64,000 nt of DNA from Artemisia argyi (GCA_030686995.1 CM060680.1:78792616-78856615); one strand, 5' to 3'. Positions 11,928-24,750 are shown, counted from the stretch's first letter. The notes: generated by a model from the letters alone, not told the origin. Made by a program: numbers and translations.

Positions 11928-13883
11928 CTAGTTCAGGATTTAGCTCTTAATGATCCAAACATCTTCCAAGCAGAAGATTGTGATGCTTTCGACTCAGATG
12001 TTGATGACGAACCCACTGCTCAGACAATCTTCATGGCTAATTTATCATCTGTTGTCTCACCCACACAACAATCTGGTCGATCCAAATCATCCATCATATC
12101 TGCGGTACTAAAATTATATGATATATGTGCTAACAATGATCAACAAAAGACCGTCAATGATATACGACAAAATAATGTTCGTGAATCAAATGAGGCTGAA
12201 TTAGAAACCATTAATGTGTTCCCAACTAAGCAACATTCGGATCACGACAGTATTTCTGACGTATCTTGTGGAAAGTCTTCTGTTGTAAGTGATAATGATG
12301 TGATGCATGAACAAACGATATATAACGAAGTACAACAAACTGACGTTGCTGAATTAGATAATGCAAATCTGGGAAATAGCAATATTGTCCCATATGAACA
12401 ATATGTAAAACACAACGTCGAGTCTGTTGTATCAAGTAATATATCCTCTGTTGATGTCGATATGTGTGAATTGGATGAGTACACTGTTGTTGCACCTGAT
12501 GACACCTTAACCACTAGGATAAATACTCTGAAGGATCAAGTAAGGTTCTATGAACAACGTGCAAAATTTGAGCTAACAGAACGTGAACAAAAAATGGAAT
12601 GGCAAATGCATGCTTACATCACTGAACAAAATTTAAAGGAAATGGCCTTTAAACAAGAGATTAAATCTTTTCAAAATCAACTTGATCATGTTTTTAAGGA
12701 AAAACAAGAAATTCGGGATAGTTTAAATCTCCTAAAAAGTGAATTTCAAGAAAAGGAAAAGAAACTATTAAACGAATTTGCCAACCTTAAGCAGTTGAAA
12801 GACAAACTTGAAAACAAGTTGTATGTTCAAGGCCAAACATGTCAAACAGCTCAAATGATGGAAAAGCACATTAAACTACGGGATAAGCATAGTGATAAGG
12901 ATTTAGGATTGCCTAAAACAAACTTCCTTAAGAGCGTTAGAGCCTCTCAACCTGCCATCTATGATGCTAAGGTTATGCTTACTCCCAACCATGAACCACC
13001 AAATAGTTGGTCCGATAAAGAATTGGATGAACTTGATTCTGCCGATAGAGAGAGATTTGATAAAAAAATGAAGGATCCAAAGTGCATTAAACACCGAGTC
13101 ATTGTTAAGCCCTATGATTATTATGAACAAAACCGAGTGACTGTTTTTGCACCTCAAACTAAGTTATCACTAGAACAGGTATTTTGGCCTTTAGACGTTG
13201 AGAAAATGAAAGCTGAGGAAATTACGGTCAAGACATCCCAAAAGTTAGCTGCCCCAACGGTGTATCCCCCCAATACACCGATGCATTTAGTTCAGTTGTC
13301 ACTTCCCACGCAATGTAAAACTCTTGTTAGCATTTATGTCCTGTGTCAAATGTTCACTGATTTTGATAAAACATGCAAAGAGAGAAACACACCAACGGGA
13401 ATCACTGAGGGTGAACGGGGATTTGAGCTAACCAAAGAGTGTTACTTAACTGAAGTCATCCCATTTTTTAAACTAATCAAAGAACATTTTGAGGGTTTAC
13501 GACAATCCCTTGATGTTGAGCTTAAGGAAATGAAAGAAGTGTTTAAAAATGTGGAAAACAAGTGTAAACAAAAAGCAATAGATCTTCAGCATAGTGAAAT
13601 TGCCAGAAAAAATATTCTCATCATGAATGACAACTTGATTGCTAAATGTATTACACAAGATGTGTTTTACACTGCTACAGATTCTTCTCTTAATGCTTGT
13701 CAGTTTCATGAAATGTCTATTGCTTTGAATAACCTTCATAATCGTGTTGTTGAGCTTGAGGGGGAGAATGTGAAATTGCTTGAAAAAATTCAGAATGATG
13801 ATCATGACAACATGATCAAGCATATTGAAATATCAACATTTAGAAGAAAAAATGAAATTATCAAAGGCCAAGACATCTTCTGA
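11928..13883 (+). pseudogene. Copia polyprotein, coiled-coil block part 1
   Basis: Directly after the gag stop and in the same frame, this stretch encodes an acidic linker and then a long charged, helix-forming segment. The segment is rich in Glu, Lys, Gln and Leu, with heptad-like spacing (about 12511-12900 and 13440-13800). The first ATG is at 12033, but the sequence before it is also coding in character. The block holds no protease or integrase motif and is absent from textbook copia elements such as Tnt1. I recall similar blocks in Asteraceae elements annotated only as Pol-like. Its role is unknown; a structural or assembly function is a guess. The frame is lost near 13825-13850 and the reading continues one frame over. 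Confidence 0.75.
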
Positions 13884-15438
13884 TTCTCCGGAATTTGATG
13901 CATATTTTGAATTAGCAAAAAGGGATGAAAAAATTCAAGCTCACACGAACACGATCAGGTTATTGAGGGCTCAAATTGCCCAATTGAAGTCTCCCATGAA
14001 TACTGTGATCGAAACCCATAAACCAATGTCTGCTGATTCTCATAACTATCAACTTCTAAACACAATCAACTTACTTAAACATGAAAATGATTGTTTTCAA
14101 GCTGAAATTTCTAAAGTTAAACAACATTACAAAGAGTTATATGATTCTATCAAGATCACTCGTGAAAAAACCAATGAAAAAATAACCTCTTTGCTTAATG
14201 AAATTGAGAATCTAAAGACAAAGGTGAAAGGTAAAATGCCGATTAATGAAAGTGACAATATCAATTCTGTGGTTTGTAAATGCAAAAAGTATGCATGTGG
14301 GGCTGTTTTCATTCCTCTTCCCCTTAAGAACAATGAGCTAGTCCATAGTGATTACCTTAGACATCTTAAGAACTGCCTTGACATAACCCGTGAAACCATT
14401 GAAGAAGATAGAATGGTGAGACCATCTGATAACTCCCTATCGGATGTTTGCTTTCTTACCAAGCAGTCACAAGAGTTGGTAGAATATGCCATAGGTACAT
14501 GTCCCAAGATTCCCAACATGCGCGATAAAAATGGCACATCCTCTTCTAGGAATTTGAAGAAGCATGTTACTTTTGATAAACCTTTGGCTAGTTCTGATCA
14601 TAGCACATCACTACCTAGAAACCAAACAACTGTGCAACAATCTAATGTTCCCATCGTCAATTCTACAGGAGTAATCAATGTCACTAAAGCTAGCGGGTCA
14701 AAGCCTAAAGGCAATACAAGGAATGATAGGACTTCGCCTGCTAAGAGTGGTCAAGGGAAGAAAGTAGAAGACCACCTTAGGAACAATAAGATTGATTTGA
14801 ATGAAAAGAATCGTGTTGATTCTAGTATTTACGTTAAGCGTACTGTAATTAATTCAAATTCTAATGCTACTTATAAGACTTGTAACGGTTGTTTAATTTC
14901 TGGTAATCATGATGAATGTGTTGTGTCGTTTTTGAAATCCTCTTATAAATCCCCAGTTAAATTTGCTAAGACACACAAACTAGAGAACAATACTTGGAAA
15001 GCAACAGGAAAAGTTTTTAACAAAGTAGGATATCAGTGGAAACCTACTGGAAGAAAATTCACTCTAGGAAACCAGTGCCCATTGAATTACATGCCCGACC
15101 CTAAGTCTTTAGAGGTTAAGAGATGGAAGGCTACTGGTAGAAAATTCCCTTTAGTGACCCAATGCCTTGATAGTAAGACACCCACTTCCACTGGCGTCAG
15201 TTCATCTGTGAGAACCAATGAAAATACTGATCCTGTATCTCTTAAGTATGCGTGTGCTAACCTATTGGATCCCAATTACACGTGGGGATCCATGTTTTTC
15301 AGTTATCCATATCTGTCTGGTTTTAAATGCAGGTCGTACAAATCGTCCTGTGGTATTTGGACTAGGCTGCTCAAAACATATGACTGGGGATCGCTCTCGG
15401 CTCAGAAATTTCGGGAAAAAGTTTATCGGGACAGTTAG
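13825..15438 (+). pseudogene. Copia polyprotein, coiled-coil block part 2 and linker to protease
   Basis: This continues the preceding block after a single-base frame change. Residues 1-140 are again coiled-coil-like. A Cys-containing stretch (CKCKKYACG) and a long Ser/Lys/Asn-rich linker follow. Near the end come repeated phrases of the type WKATGRKF (three occurrences: WKATGKVF, WKPTGRKF, WKATGRKF), which mark the run-up to protease. The frame then leaves the protease region: the last 35 or so residues are out of frame with the element's true reading. Confidence 0.75.
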
Positions 15439-16231
15439 ATTCGGAAACGACCACTTTGGGGCTATTATGGCGTATGGTGATTATGTGTTTGGTGATAGTG
15501 TGATTTCAAGAGTTTACTATGTGGAAGGACTTGGGCACAACTTATTCTTTGTTGGACAATTCTGTGATTCTAATCTCGAAGTGGCCTTCAGAAAACACAC
15601 ATGTTTCGTTAGAGAATTGGACGGAGTTGATCTCCTTAAGGGAAGTCATGGTACAAATTTGTATACCATCTTTATTGAAGACATGATGCGGTCCTCTCCC
15701 ATTTGCTTACTTTCTAAGGCCTCAAAAAGCAAATCATGGTTATGGCACCGTCGTTTGAACCACTTGAACTTCGGCACCATAAATGAACTCTCTCGCAAAG
15801 ATCTTGTTCGAGGCATGCCTAGATTGAAGTATGAAAAAGATCATCTCTGCTCATCATGTCAATTGGGTAAAAGCAAGAAACAAACTCATAAACCAAAACC
15901 CACCATTTCCAACACTGAAGTACTCCATACCCTCCACATGGATCTGTGCGGACCCATGAGAGTGCAAAGCTTCAATGGGAAACGATATATTCTTGTTATT
16001 GTGGATGATTACTCACGATTCATATGGGTGAAGTTTTTAAGATCCAAAGATGAAACTCCCGAAATCATCATCAAGATAGTCAAGCATTTGCAAGTAAGGC
16101 TCAACAAAACCGTTAGAATCATTCGCATTGACAATGGAACTGAGTTTGTTAACCATTAACTCACTCAATTTTATGAAAGCATCGGCATCAGTCATCAGAA
16201 GAGTATTCCTCGAACTCCTCAACAAAATGGA
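15218..16231 (+). pseudogene. pol: Copia protease remnant and integrase N-terminal part
   Basis: The protease signature is broken. The GCSKHMTGD motif follows directly on FGL where an Asp-Ser-Gly active site is expected, because one base is missing at about 15363. Downstream the GAG-pre-integrase domain (WLWHRRLNHLNFGTI) and the zinc-binding CSSC are present. The integrase core follows with HMDLCGPMR and the second catalytic Asp in DNGTEF. A TAA at 16157-16159 cuts the frame just after that motif, but the same frame continues. Protease should release Gag and Pol products, and integrase should insert the cDNA; this copy can do neither. Confidence 0.9.
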
Positions 16232-16234
16232 GTT

Positions 16235-18388
16235 GTGGAAAGACGAAATCGCACACTAGTTGAAGCTGCTCGCACTATGCTGATATTTTCAAAGACACAA
16301 ATGCTTCTATGGGCAGAAGTTATTGCGACTGCATGCTACACTCAAAATCGGTCATTGATACATCCTCTCCACAACAAGACACCGTATGAGCTGGTGCATC
16401 TCAAAAAGCCTGATCTCTCCTTTCTTCGTGTATTTGGTGCCCTGTGCTACCCAACTAACGATAGTGAAGACTTAGGGAAGCTTAAAGCTAAGGCTGATAT
16501 TGGGGTATTCGTCGGATATGCGCCAGATCGAAAAGGGTATCGAATCTACAACAAAAGAACCCGACAAATCATGGAAACAATCCATGTCACATTTGATGAG
16601 CTGATAGAGCATACGGCTTCAGGACACACCAGTTCTGGACCCTCACAAAATCTTTTATCTCCTGGACTAATAAGTTCGGGACTTGTACAGAACTCCAATC
16701 ATGTCACTCCTTATGTTCCTCCCACGAGTGAAGAATTGAAAACCTTGTTTGATCCTATGTTTGATGAGTACTTCGAGTCACAGCTACCTCATGAACCGGT
16801 ACAGCCGGCTGCTGAACCTAATATTATGGCTGAGAATGCACCTCATGATACAAATGGTATATCTACCTCCATTTCTCTTGATTTGGATGCACCAGAATGT
16901 AGCAATACTCAAAATGAATCAAATATTCAATCGTCTTCTGAACATCAAGGAGTGGCATCTGAAAACTCATGGGAAGTCAATCCTTTTGCACCAACTAAGG
17001 AAGAACCATTTGAAAATGTTTTTGCACCTGAGTCCTCCAACGAAGCATCTTTTTTAGAAGAGTCAAACAATACTATGTCAGTTCACTATCCTCAACCTCA
17101 TGAACATCTCAGAAAATGGACAAATGATCACCCCATGGACAACATCATAGGAAATCCCTCTCGACCTGTGTCCACCAGAAAACAACTTGCCACTGATGCC
17201 GTGTGGTGCTTCTTCAACTCAGTCTTATCCAAAATCGAACCCAAAGACTTCAAGGATGCCCTTACAAAAGTATCTTGGTTCACCGCTATGCAAGAAGAAA
17301 TCCATGAGTTTGATCGTCTTGATGTATGGGAATTAGTACCACCACCTGAATGCGCGATGATCATTGCTCTCAAATGGATTTTCAAAGTTAAGCTTGATGA
17401 GCATGGTGATGTGTTGAAAAATAAGGCTCGATTAGTTACGAAAGGATACAGTCAACAAGAGGGTATTGACTTTGAAGAATCGTTTGCACCTGTTGCTCGT
17501 ATCGAGGTCATTAGAATCTTTCTTGCCAATGCTGCCAGCAGTAACATGATTGTTTATCAAATGGATGTTAAGACTGCCTTCCTGAATGAGGACTTAAAGG
17601 AGGTGGTCTATGTTACTCAACCTGAAGCTTTCGTGGACCCAGAAAGACCAAATCATGTATACCACTTGAAAAAGGCACTCTATGGTCTCAAACAGGCTCT
17701 TAGAGCTTGGTACGACACACTTTCCAAGTTTCTCCTTGCAAATCGATTTACCAAGGGTGTAGTTGATCCTACCTTGTTCACTAGGAAGACTGGAAACAAC
17801 CTACTTCACATTCAAATCTATGTAGATGATATCATCTTTGCATCGTCTGATTCCAAGGAATGTGATCGCTTTGCTACAGAAATGAGTTCCAAGTTTCAAA
17901 TGTCTATGATGGGACAAATGTCTTTCTTCTTAGGGTTACAAATCTCACAAAACCTGAGCAGCATCTTTATCAATCAAGCCAATTATGCTAGTGACATCCT
18001 CATGAAGTTTGGCTTTGATCCAAGTGAGACAGTTGATACACCCATGGTTGAAAGATCCAAACTCGATGACGACTCAGCTGGAGTAACCATTGATCAGACC
18101 AAATACAGAAGCATGATTGGTTCTCTCATGTACCTCACAGCAAGTAGGCCAGACCTTCTTTTCGCCGTATGCATGTGCGCCAGATATCAATCCAATCCCA
18201 CCAAAAAGCACTTGGAAGCTGTCAAGAGAATCTTCAGATATCTCCAAGGGACAATCCATATAGGTTTTTGGTACCCTAAAGACAATGCAATGGCTCTCAC
18301 GGCCTACTCAGATGCTGATCATGCGAGGTGTCAAGATACTCGCAGAAGTACTTCTGGAGGTGCTCAATTCTTGGTGAGAAACTTGTAA
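16235..18388 (+). pseudogene. pol: Copia integrase C-terminal part and reverse transcriptase
   Basis: This reading frame of about 717 residues begins inside the integrase core. The catalytic Glu lies just upstream in the [13 protein letters not shown] segment. The first 150 residues finish the integrase, including the [18 protein letters not shown] region. A low-complexity linker follows, and then the RVT_2-type reverse transcriptase, from about [10 protein letters not shown] to the conserved [14 protein letters not shown]. The polymerase motif YVDD is encoded at 17819-17830. Frame is lost in RNase H near 18370, ending at 18388. Confidence 0.93.
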
Positions 18389-18786
18389 GCTGGTCATCCA
18401 AAAAGCAGATGTGCACTTCAATTTCATCCACAGAAGCTGAATATATAGCCATGTCCTCGTGCTGTGCTCAAATTTTGTGGATGAGATCACAACTATCAGA
18501 TTATGGGTATGATTTTAACAAAATCCCAATGTATTGTGATAACAAAAGTGCCATTGCCCTGTGCTGCAACAATGTCCAGCATTCCAGAGCCAAGCATATA
18601 GACATTCGTCATCACTTCATCAGAGAACAAGTGGAGAAAGGGATAGTAGAACTCTACTTTGTGAGAACGGAGTTTCAGCTGGCTGATATATTCACAAAGG
18701 CTCTTTCTCGGGAAAGATTTCAGTTCATTCTCCCACGTCTTGGGATGAAGAGCCTCACTCCAGAAACTCAAAATAGAAAAATATAA
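18328..18786 (+). pseudogene. pol: Copia RNase H
   Basis: The frame resumes after a one-base shift and encodes the copia RNase H end. Visible motifs are [17 protein letters not shown], the CDNKSAI Asp motif, the [15 protein letters not shown] segment and LADIFTKAL. The stop at 18784-18786 looks like the natural end of Pol. It should degrade the RNA strand of the RNA-DNA hybrid. Confidence 0.92.
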
Positions 18787-19433
18787 AACCTATAAAAACC
18801 ATAAAAATCTGAAAAATCATAAAAATCTAAAAATATTCTTCTCACGACATGTCTCTTGTGTAATCAATATTATGTACGTTTCTAGAAATGTCATTCAATA
18901 ATGACACGGAATCATACATATGCTTGAGCAAGAGTTTTTCGTTTTTCAAATAATGTTTTTCTAAAACATGTCGTTTCTCAAAACGTTCTTCAAAGTTATG
19001 GCTTACAGTCATTTCAGGCTGTAACCCGGACTTTAAAACTATGGCTTGCTATTACTTCAGATAGCAACCCATTTTTCAAAATGGGGAAAACACGTCACCA
19101 AAAAGACGGTTGTTCCTTTTACCGGGTGAAGTTCACCTGGGCATGGATTACTTTATATCCATGTTTCCTCGATCTAATGTACGCTTCAGTGCATTATTTC
19201 TTGACAAAGAAGAGAAATTTTCTTTTTATCGCCAAATACATTCCCTTCTATGATTTTTCCAGAAAGTATTTGTGCAAAACTTGATGGTACCATGAGATTT
19301 TGATTAAAAATCAAATTGAACTCAAAACTTTGATAAATTTTTTCACTCAATCAATGACATCATTTATTTAAGCTTTAACATCCGTCATTGATTGAGGGGG
19401 AGAGTGATTTCTCAAAATTTTATGTATCATCAA
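18787..19433 (+). other. Copia 3' non-coding region, first part
   Basis: No gene. It opens with A-rich repeats of CATAAAAATCTGAAAAAT type. A tract GAGGGGGAGAG at about 19394 resembles a polypurine tract but is followed by no LTR. Confidence 0.6.
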
Positions 19434-22137
19434 TGTAAGGCCCGAAATATTTGAACCGTAATTTTTGCACCATTTTAAAATTATCCTAAGTTCAAATTAT
19501 TAATTAATACTTTGTCATTTAACTATACATTACAAATAATATTACATAAAATAAATTAAATCCTAAAACTAAATAATTATAAGCTAAAGTTACCTGAACA
19601 AATCATGTCCTATGTTCCTAAGTGGATTTACACATAATATACTTCTAAGACACGTGATATGTTTGTTGTGAGCCAATGACTAAAACCTATACTATCCATT
19701 TGATTGTGCCATTTAAAAGTTTTGAGATAAGAACATACCAGTTGAACCGCCACAAAATAAAAGATATATGTGCCTAGACTTTCCAAACATATCCACACGG
19801 TTTACCATTTTAAAATACACGCTTTGCCTACATTTTTTTTTTAAACCGAATATTATCTTTTTCTTGCTGTTTCTCTACACCGATCCTTAGCCAAGTCGAC
19901 TCACAGGTTATCTTGTGTTCCTTTTTGCTCTCTTATTCAACACTTACTCATGTGAAATCAAGACTAATAAACTAAGCTAAGTAATCATTGAATCATGTTA
20001 ATATGCAAGTGAGCTTGCCTCGTAAAATCATACATAAATCATGAAACTATATGCCTTTTTATATGTTTTGTGTCGAGTGTATTTGAGACTGTTTTGGTGA
20101 CTCTTTCCAGCCCTTGGTCGACCTAATTATAACCATAAACAAGCCTTAAGAATCTGATATAAATGGTCTTTAATGAAGCGCACAAAATCTGAAAATCCTA
20201 GGCTGTTTATAACAAGATAGCTATGATTTTATGTGAAGGTTTCGTGGTGTTTTGCCTAGTTAAAAACTGGTTCGCGTGGGCTGTTTTTGCAGGGCGTTTG
20301 TGTGAGCATATAAACTGAATTATAACGTGATTATATTGTGTTTTAGTGGCAGTTGAGTGGTCGTTGCTTGCTGCTCATTTGTACCCCTCGCACACCCTTT
20401 TTTTTTTTTTGGCCTCGCCATGCTAGTTTTGCCTAGCTTTGCTTGTTAATTCTACACCGAGAGTAGTATTTCGTTTGATTTATTTTGCTAGCTGAATTAA
20501 ATGTATACCGAAGTGTGTTTTGTTTGATGGTCTCGGCATGCATAGTGATACCGAGATGAGGTTTTGTTTAGTTTGGTTTCGGTACGGTTTCGTGGTTCGA
20601 GTAGATCACGTTTTCGAGTTCGTAAGAAATATATACGTAATACTATTATTTCTGAATCCTAGCATGGCAATATAAATCATAAAATCCAAAACTTACACAT
20701 TTAGCCTAAACTTTGATTATTTTCACATTAAACCCTATACTTTACTAAAATGATATATAAGACCCTAAACTATGATATTTGTTGTAGTAAACCATCAAGT
20801 TAACCTATTATCTTTTGTAAACCCCTAAGTTGGCTAATTAATGATTATTACCCTAAAGTACTAATTACGGAAGGTTATTAAAAATGGAAAGTTTCAAAAA
20901 TAGAAATAAACCTAAAATGTGTGATCTAATTAAAATGAGTTGATAAGTAATACGCGGTCATTAACTTGTGTAGATTACGTGAAGAGGGAGTAGCTTCGGT
21001 TTCCGTTTGCTTTTGGGATATTTTGTTTGCTGTGATAAGGTACAGATATTCTATCCCTTTTCTCTAGGGATTCCTCATGACATTTCGATCCTTGATTTCG
21101 ATTCATTTGTTTTGATATGATTCGTTTGACATGATATGATTCATTCGATATGCTATATGATATGATTTGTTTCGTTTCGTCTCGTATGCCCGAGTTTTTA
21201 ACTACTCATGGAGGTACCATGGGCATGTCATCGAGGCACCGATGGCATGACACTTTCTGGGGAGGCGTGATTGATCCACGGCGTCCCCATTTTGTAGGAT
21301 ATGATATGATATGTGATCACTTGGCCATTTAACGTATGTGTAGCCCTGTCATGTGAGCAGGATACATGTATGATTTTGTTTTGCAGGGGGCGTATGGATG
21401 CATCCTAGGCTTTGTTTCGTTTCGTTTCGTAGCGTGATGGTTGTACGTGCTCTGTACCCATACACCTTCGGGAGTGTGCGCGACTCCATGTGGTACCGAG
21501 AGTTGTCTCTCTCCGTATCCTTTGATATGTAGTACCGAGAGGTCTTCCTTCTCCGTATCCTTTGATATGTGATTATGTGATTTCGAGACCTATTCGAGTG
21601 TCTCGGGTAGGTCGGCTCGTGGCTTTCCTATATTTCGCTATGTCTATTCGAGTGGCTCAGGTAGACATGCCTTTGTTGATACATGCTCTTATTCCTTTCC
21701 ATATGATTATGTTTATGCTGATATCACTATGATGCTTCATTCTATTATGACTTGTGATACACTATGCCATCTTTGATCTTTCTTCGTTTCATTTGCTTAT
21801 TACTTTGCTTTGCATATATATCTGTTCACTGAGCTTTTTAAGCTCAGCCGCGTTTTCTTTTCCATGCGGCAGGTAATTAAGCAGGGCATCGGGCTTGAGT
21901 GATGAGAGTAGGAGCTCAGAAGACCTACCATGCTTAGATTTTCCTTAGGTTATGGAATTATGTTTAAGACTTATGTTTCGGATATTTTATCTTAGTTCGG
22001 TTGGGATTTTGTAAGATTTGGAAGTCAGAATGTTTCTTGACTTATTTGTATGTATATTAAGTCTTCCGCTTACGTTTATATGCTTTGTATGACACCATAA
22101 TGTGACATTTTGACCCTTACCGGGTTGGGGTGTTACA
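19434..22137 (+). mobile_element. Solo gypsy LTR inserted in the copia element
   Basis: The 2704-bp sequence begins TGTAAGGCCCGAAATA and ends GGGGTGTTACA. It is flanked by a perfect 5-bp duplication ATCAA (19429-19433 and 22138-22142). No body or second LTR is present, so LTR-LTR recombination has removed the rest. The ends are of the Tekay/Del chromovirus type. GATATGATTTGTTTCG-type repeats occupy about 21105-21310. The ORFs inside are short and unconvincing. Confidence 0.92.
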
Positions 22138-24377
22138 ATCAAAACTCTCCACTTTGTACAAAAACCTTGCAACAAAACGATTTGTGATGGTTATGTGTCA
22201 GAATGAGAACATTTTCAAATAGTTTTAGTTAAAACTTCAAATCTTTTGTAAACTCATCAAATCTGGCACATAACAACCTCCCTCACAGATTGAGAGGGAG
22301 CAAGAAAAAGATTCCTTTTATCAGAAAATATTAAAACTGATCGCATTTCTCTCCCAAAAGCTTTCTAACTTATTTAAATCAAATGAGAACCAAAATCTCA
22401 AAAGATTTGAAATTTTTGATCGGGGGAGAGAATGTGATTTAAATATGAAATCTCATAATCAAACGTGATTTTTTGGACTCAATAATAGGCTCCCACATAT
22501 GTGCTAAACTCTTTCGAATATCGATGCACATATTGAGGGGGAGCAAAAGGTGTTTGTGGAAGTAATACCAAAGACCGACCATTTATCTTTATGCATAAAG
22601 TTATAAGGATGGTTAAGGTTAGGTATGAGTTCCCATGATCCACCAGAACCGGAAGGATCTTCCCAGGGACAATCCTCTAAATAGATTAGAAGTCCTTAGG
22701 AATGATTGAAAAAAGGAGTAAAGTGAGAAAGGGAAGAGTGCGGATTGAGATAGAGCTAGGAATGGAACAAACCCAACAAGGTTCTAGTGGTGAAGTCTCG
22801 GTAAGCACTGAAGGGGTTGAAGAATGAAAAAGAAATGTAATAAGAAAGGGTGAAAAGAAATAGCCCTCCATATAATCAACCTTAGGGCACAAACCGGGTT
22901 CAATTCATAATCTACTGGCTGTTACTAAGGTAACACTGGTATTGAAGACAAGACGTCAAGGACCCAGTGACGCACTGCACTAAACTTCCCAACCACTCAA
23001 GTTCTCTTAAAAGAAATTGTTTCATTCTCACAGGGAACCCTGTGCAATGTATCGACCGCTCATTGCGAGCTATGCTGATACCTAAAACAGGAGACGCCTC
23101 CCCAGTCTCCAGGAGCGGATCAAAACGCACTATTGAGTCTAGAGCCATGAGATCGTCCATAAATCTCGTTAGGACACACTTCCAAATATGCTTATTGTTT
23201 CACACAATGTGAAAAATAAGATAAAATATTTAGAGTCCTACGCATTATCCTTGTGGTATTGCCAAAACATCCGAGTGATATGAAAATACTCACAATGAAG
23301 ATGGAAATCCTTCTAGAGCGAACATCTTTCAAGCTCTTGGTAGGTGACATGTAAGATCCATCTTGGATCAATGATCAAGTGACAACTGGAAATCAACAAT
23401 GGTGCGATTCAAAATTGAATCAAACTTGTTCCAGGATATGGATTGACGGATACTTTTGCAAAAACCTTTCAATGTGCTCATCAACTAATTTTCGAGCACA
23501 TTGATTGTGTATAATCTTTCAAACAAAAGTATTTTTGATGGAAATGTGATTCAAAGCTTAAAACTCTCGTCGTGTCTCAAAAATGTTTATCATATGACAC
23601 GCGAGTGATTTCTATAAATCAATTTCTCATCAATCCGTGAATATCAATTCACTGATTCACTCTATCGTGTTGTCTGCTTTGAGACGTTCTGGTATGAGAA
23701 CATGCTTAGTATGAAGATTCCAAAGTGGATTCTTTGGAAAATTGTTTACTACAAGCAGGAAATTCCTGTCAAGGAGAGTCCTCTTTAAAAGAGTCTCTAC
23801 CTGATCACAGGTCGGTTTTCACAAAACCGGAGGGTAATCTGTCCTCGCAGAACGAATGACAAAGCCATATTCGTTCTCTATCTTTATTGCTAACTGTTTT
23901 ATTTCAGGGACACATACAAAGATGGCGTTGATGGCTCCTATTTCCAGCTGAATCGGATCAATCCATACCTCATGCTCACACATCATCCTCACTATCAATG
24001 ACTATGAGAGACTTACTACAACAAATGTTGAGAGACTGCCAACAACGTTTCCACAACTTTTATGAAAAAGTATCCTGATCCACAACTCTAATGTAATGTC
24101 TCCAGATCCAGAAGGGTGTGAGCATGATGGTCCTTAAGTCACTACATCACATGAAAGAGATACTACTATGGATGAGCTTGGAGATTTACTGTGGCTGATG
24201 ATCTCAAAGAAAGCTCAAAGATCACACATCACAAAGGAACCCAAATCACAAGTTCGTTGCTTGAAGTACAAAGTGTGCAGAAAAGCGAAGAATCAGAACC
24301 TACGAGCTACAATGACTAAAGAATGCTTGATTATCAAGGAGCTTAATTTCCAAAGGTGACCTCGCTTAGGGGGAGAT
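22138..24377 (+). other. Copia 3' non-coding region, second part
   Basis: This stretch continues the copia 3' region interrupted by the solo LTR and has no ORF above about 80 codons worth calling. Purine tracts resembling polypurine primers occur at about 22290, 22421 and 22533. The true one, TTAGGGGGAGAT, abuts the 3' LTR at 24366-24377. Together with 18787-19433 the element has about 2.9 kb after RNase H. An ancient env-like gene could once have been here, but nothing recognisable remains. Confidence 0.6.
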
Positions 24378-24747
24378 TGTTAGGAATATAATTATTCCTA
24401 TAGAAGACTCGGTCACCTAATTATTGTGATAGCATTGAGTTAGCTCGTAGTTAGTTTAGTTATTAGTTAGAATTAGATTAAGTAACATCGTGGAAGAAGG
24501 ATGGGTCTTTACCCACTGTATGCCTGATCCACAGCCCGGGTGTGGGTGTTTTATCATTTGTTTGTTAGGTAGTATAAATACCTCTCTCCACATGTGGAGA
24601 GGGTTGGACCTTCTCATAATTCTTAATCTAACATATTACTTTCTCTCTCAAGGTTCCAAGTTCTCTCTTTTCCTCCTATTCCTCTTAAACCATACGCCAC
24701 ATAAATCTCAAGTTACACCATGTTTGTGACTTAGTTATTATCCTACA
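24378..24747 (+). repeat. 3' LTR of the copia element
   Basis: This 370-bp copy of 8713-9082 differs at about seven positions by my count. TATAAATA is at 24573-24580. It ends CCTACA, 3 bp before the Athila element. Confidence 0.95.
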
Positions 24748-24750
24748 TAT
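24746..24750. repeat. Target site duplication of the Athila element, left copy
   Basis: CATAT here equals CATAT at 40539-40543. It includes the last two bases of the copia LTR, showing that Athila inserted after copia. Confidence 0.9.

Larger units (their letters stand above)
8713..24747 (+). mobile_element. Complete, inactivated Ty1/copia retrotransposon with nested insertions
   Basis: Two 370-bp LTRs bound the element: 8713-9082 and 24378-24747. An initiator-Met-type primer binding site follows the 5' LTR and a polypurine tract precedes the 3' LTR. The internal order is gag, coiled-coil block, protease, integrase, RT, RNase H, which is the copia order. The body is about 15.3 kb, or about 12.2 kb without the inserted MITE and solo LTR, against roughly 4-5 kb for common copia elements. 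I counted about seven differences between the LTRs, so insertion was fairly recent. Several stops and frameshifts make the copy non-autonomous. The flanking 5-mers (TATTG left; TATCC right after removing the Athila insertion) are not a clean target duplication. Confidence 0.93.

Noticed and set aside
12226..12514. Antisense ORFs across the copia coding region (also 10507-11784, 13497-13823, 14127-14537, 29948-30478, 33912-34205)
   Set aside because: Shadows of the sense polyprotein frames with no independent features.
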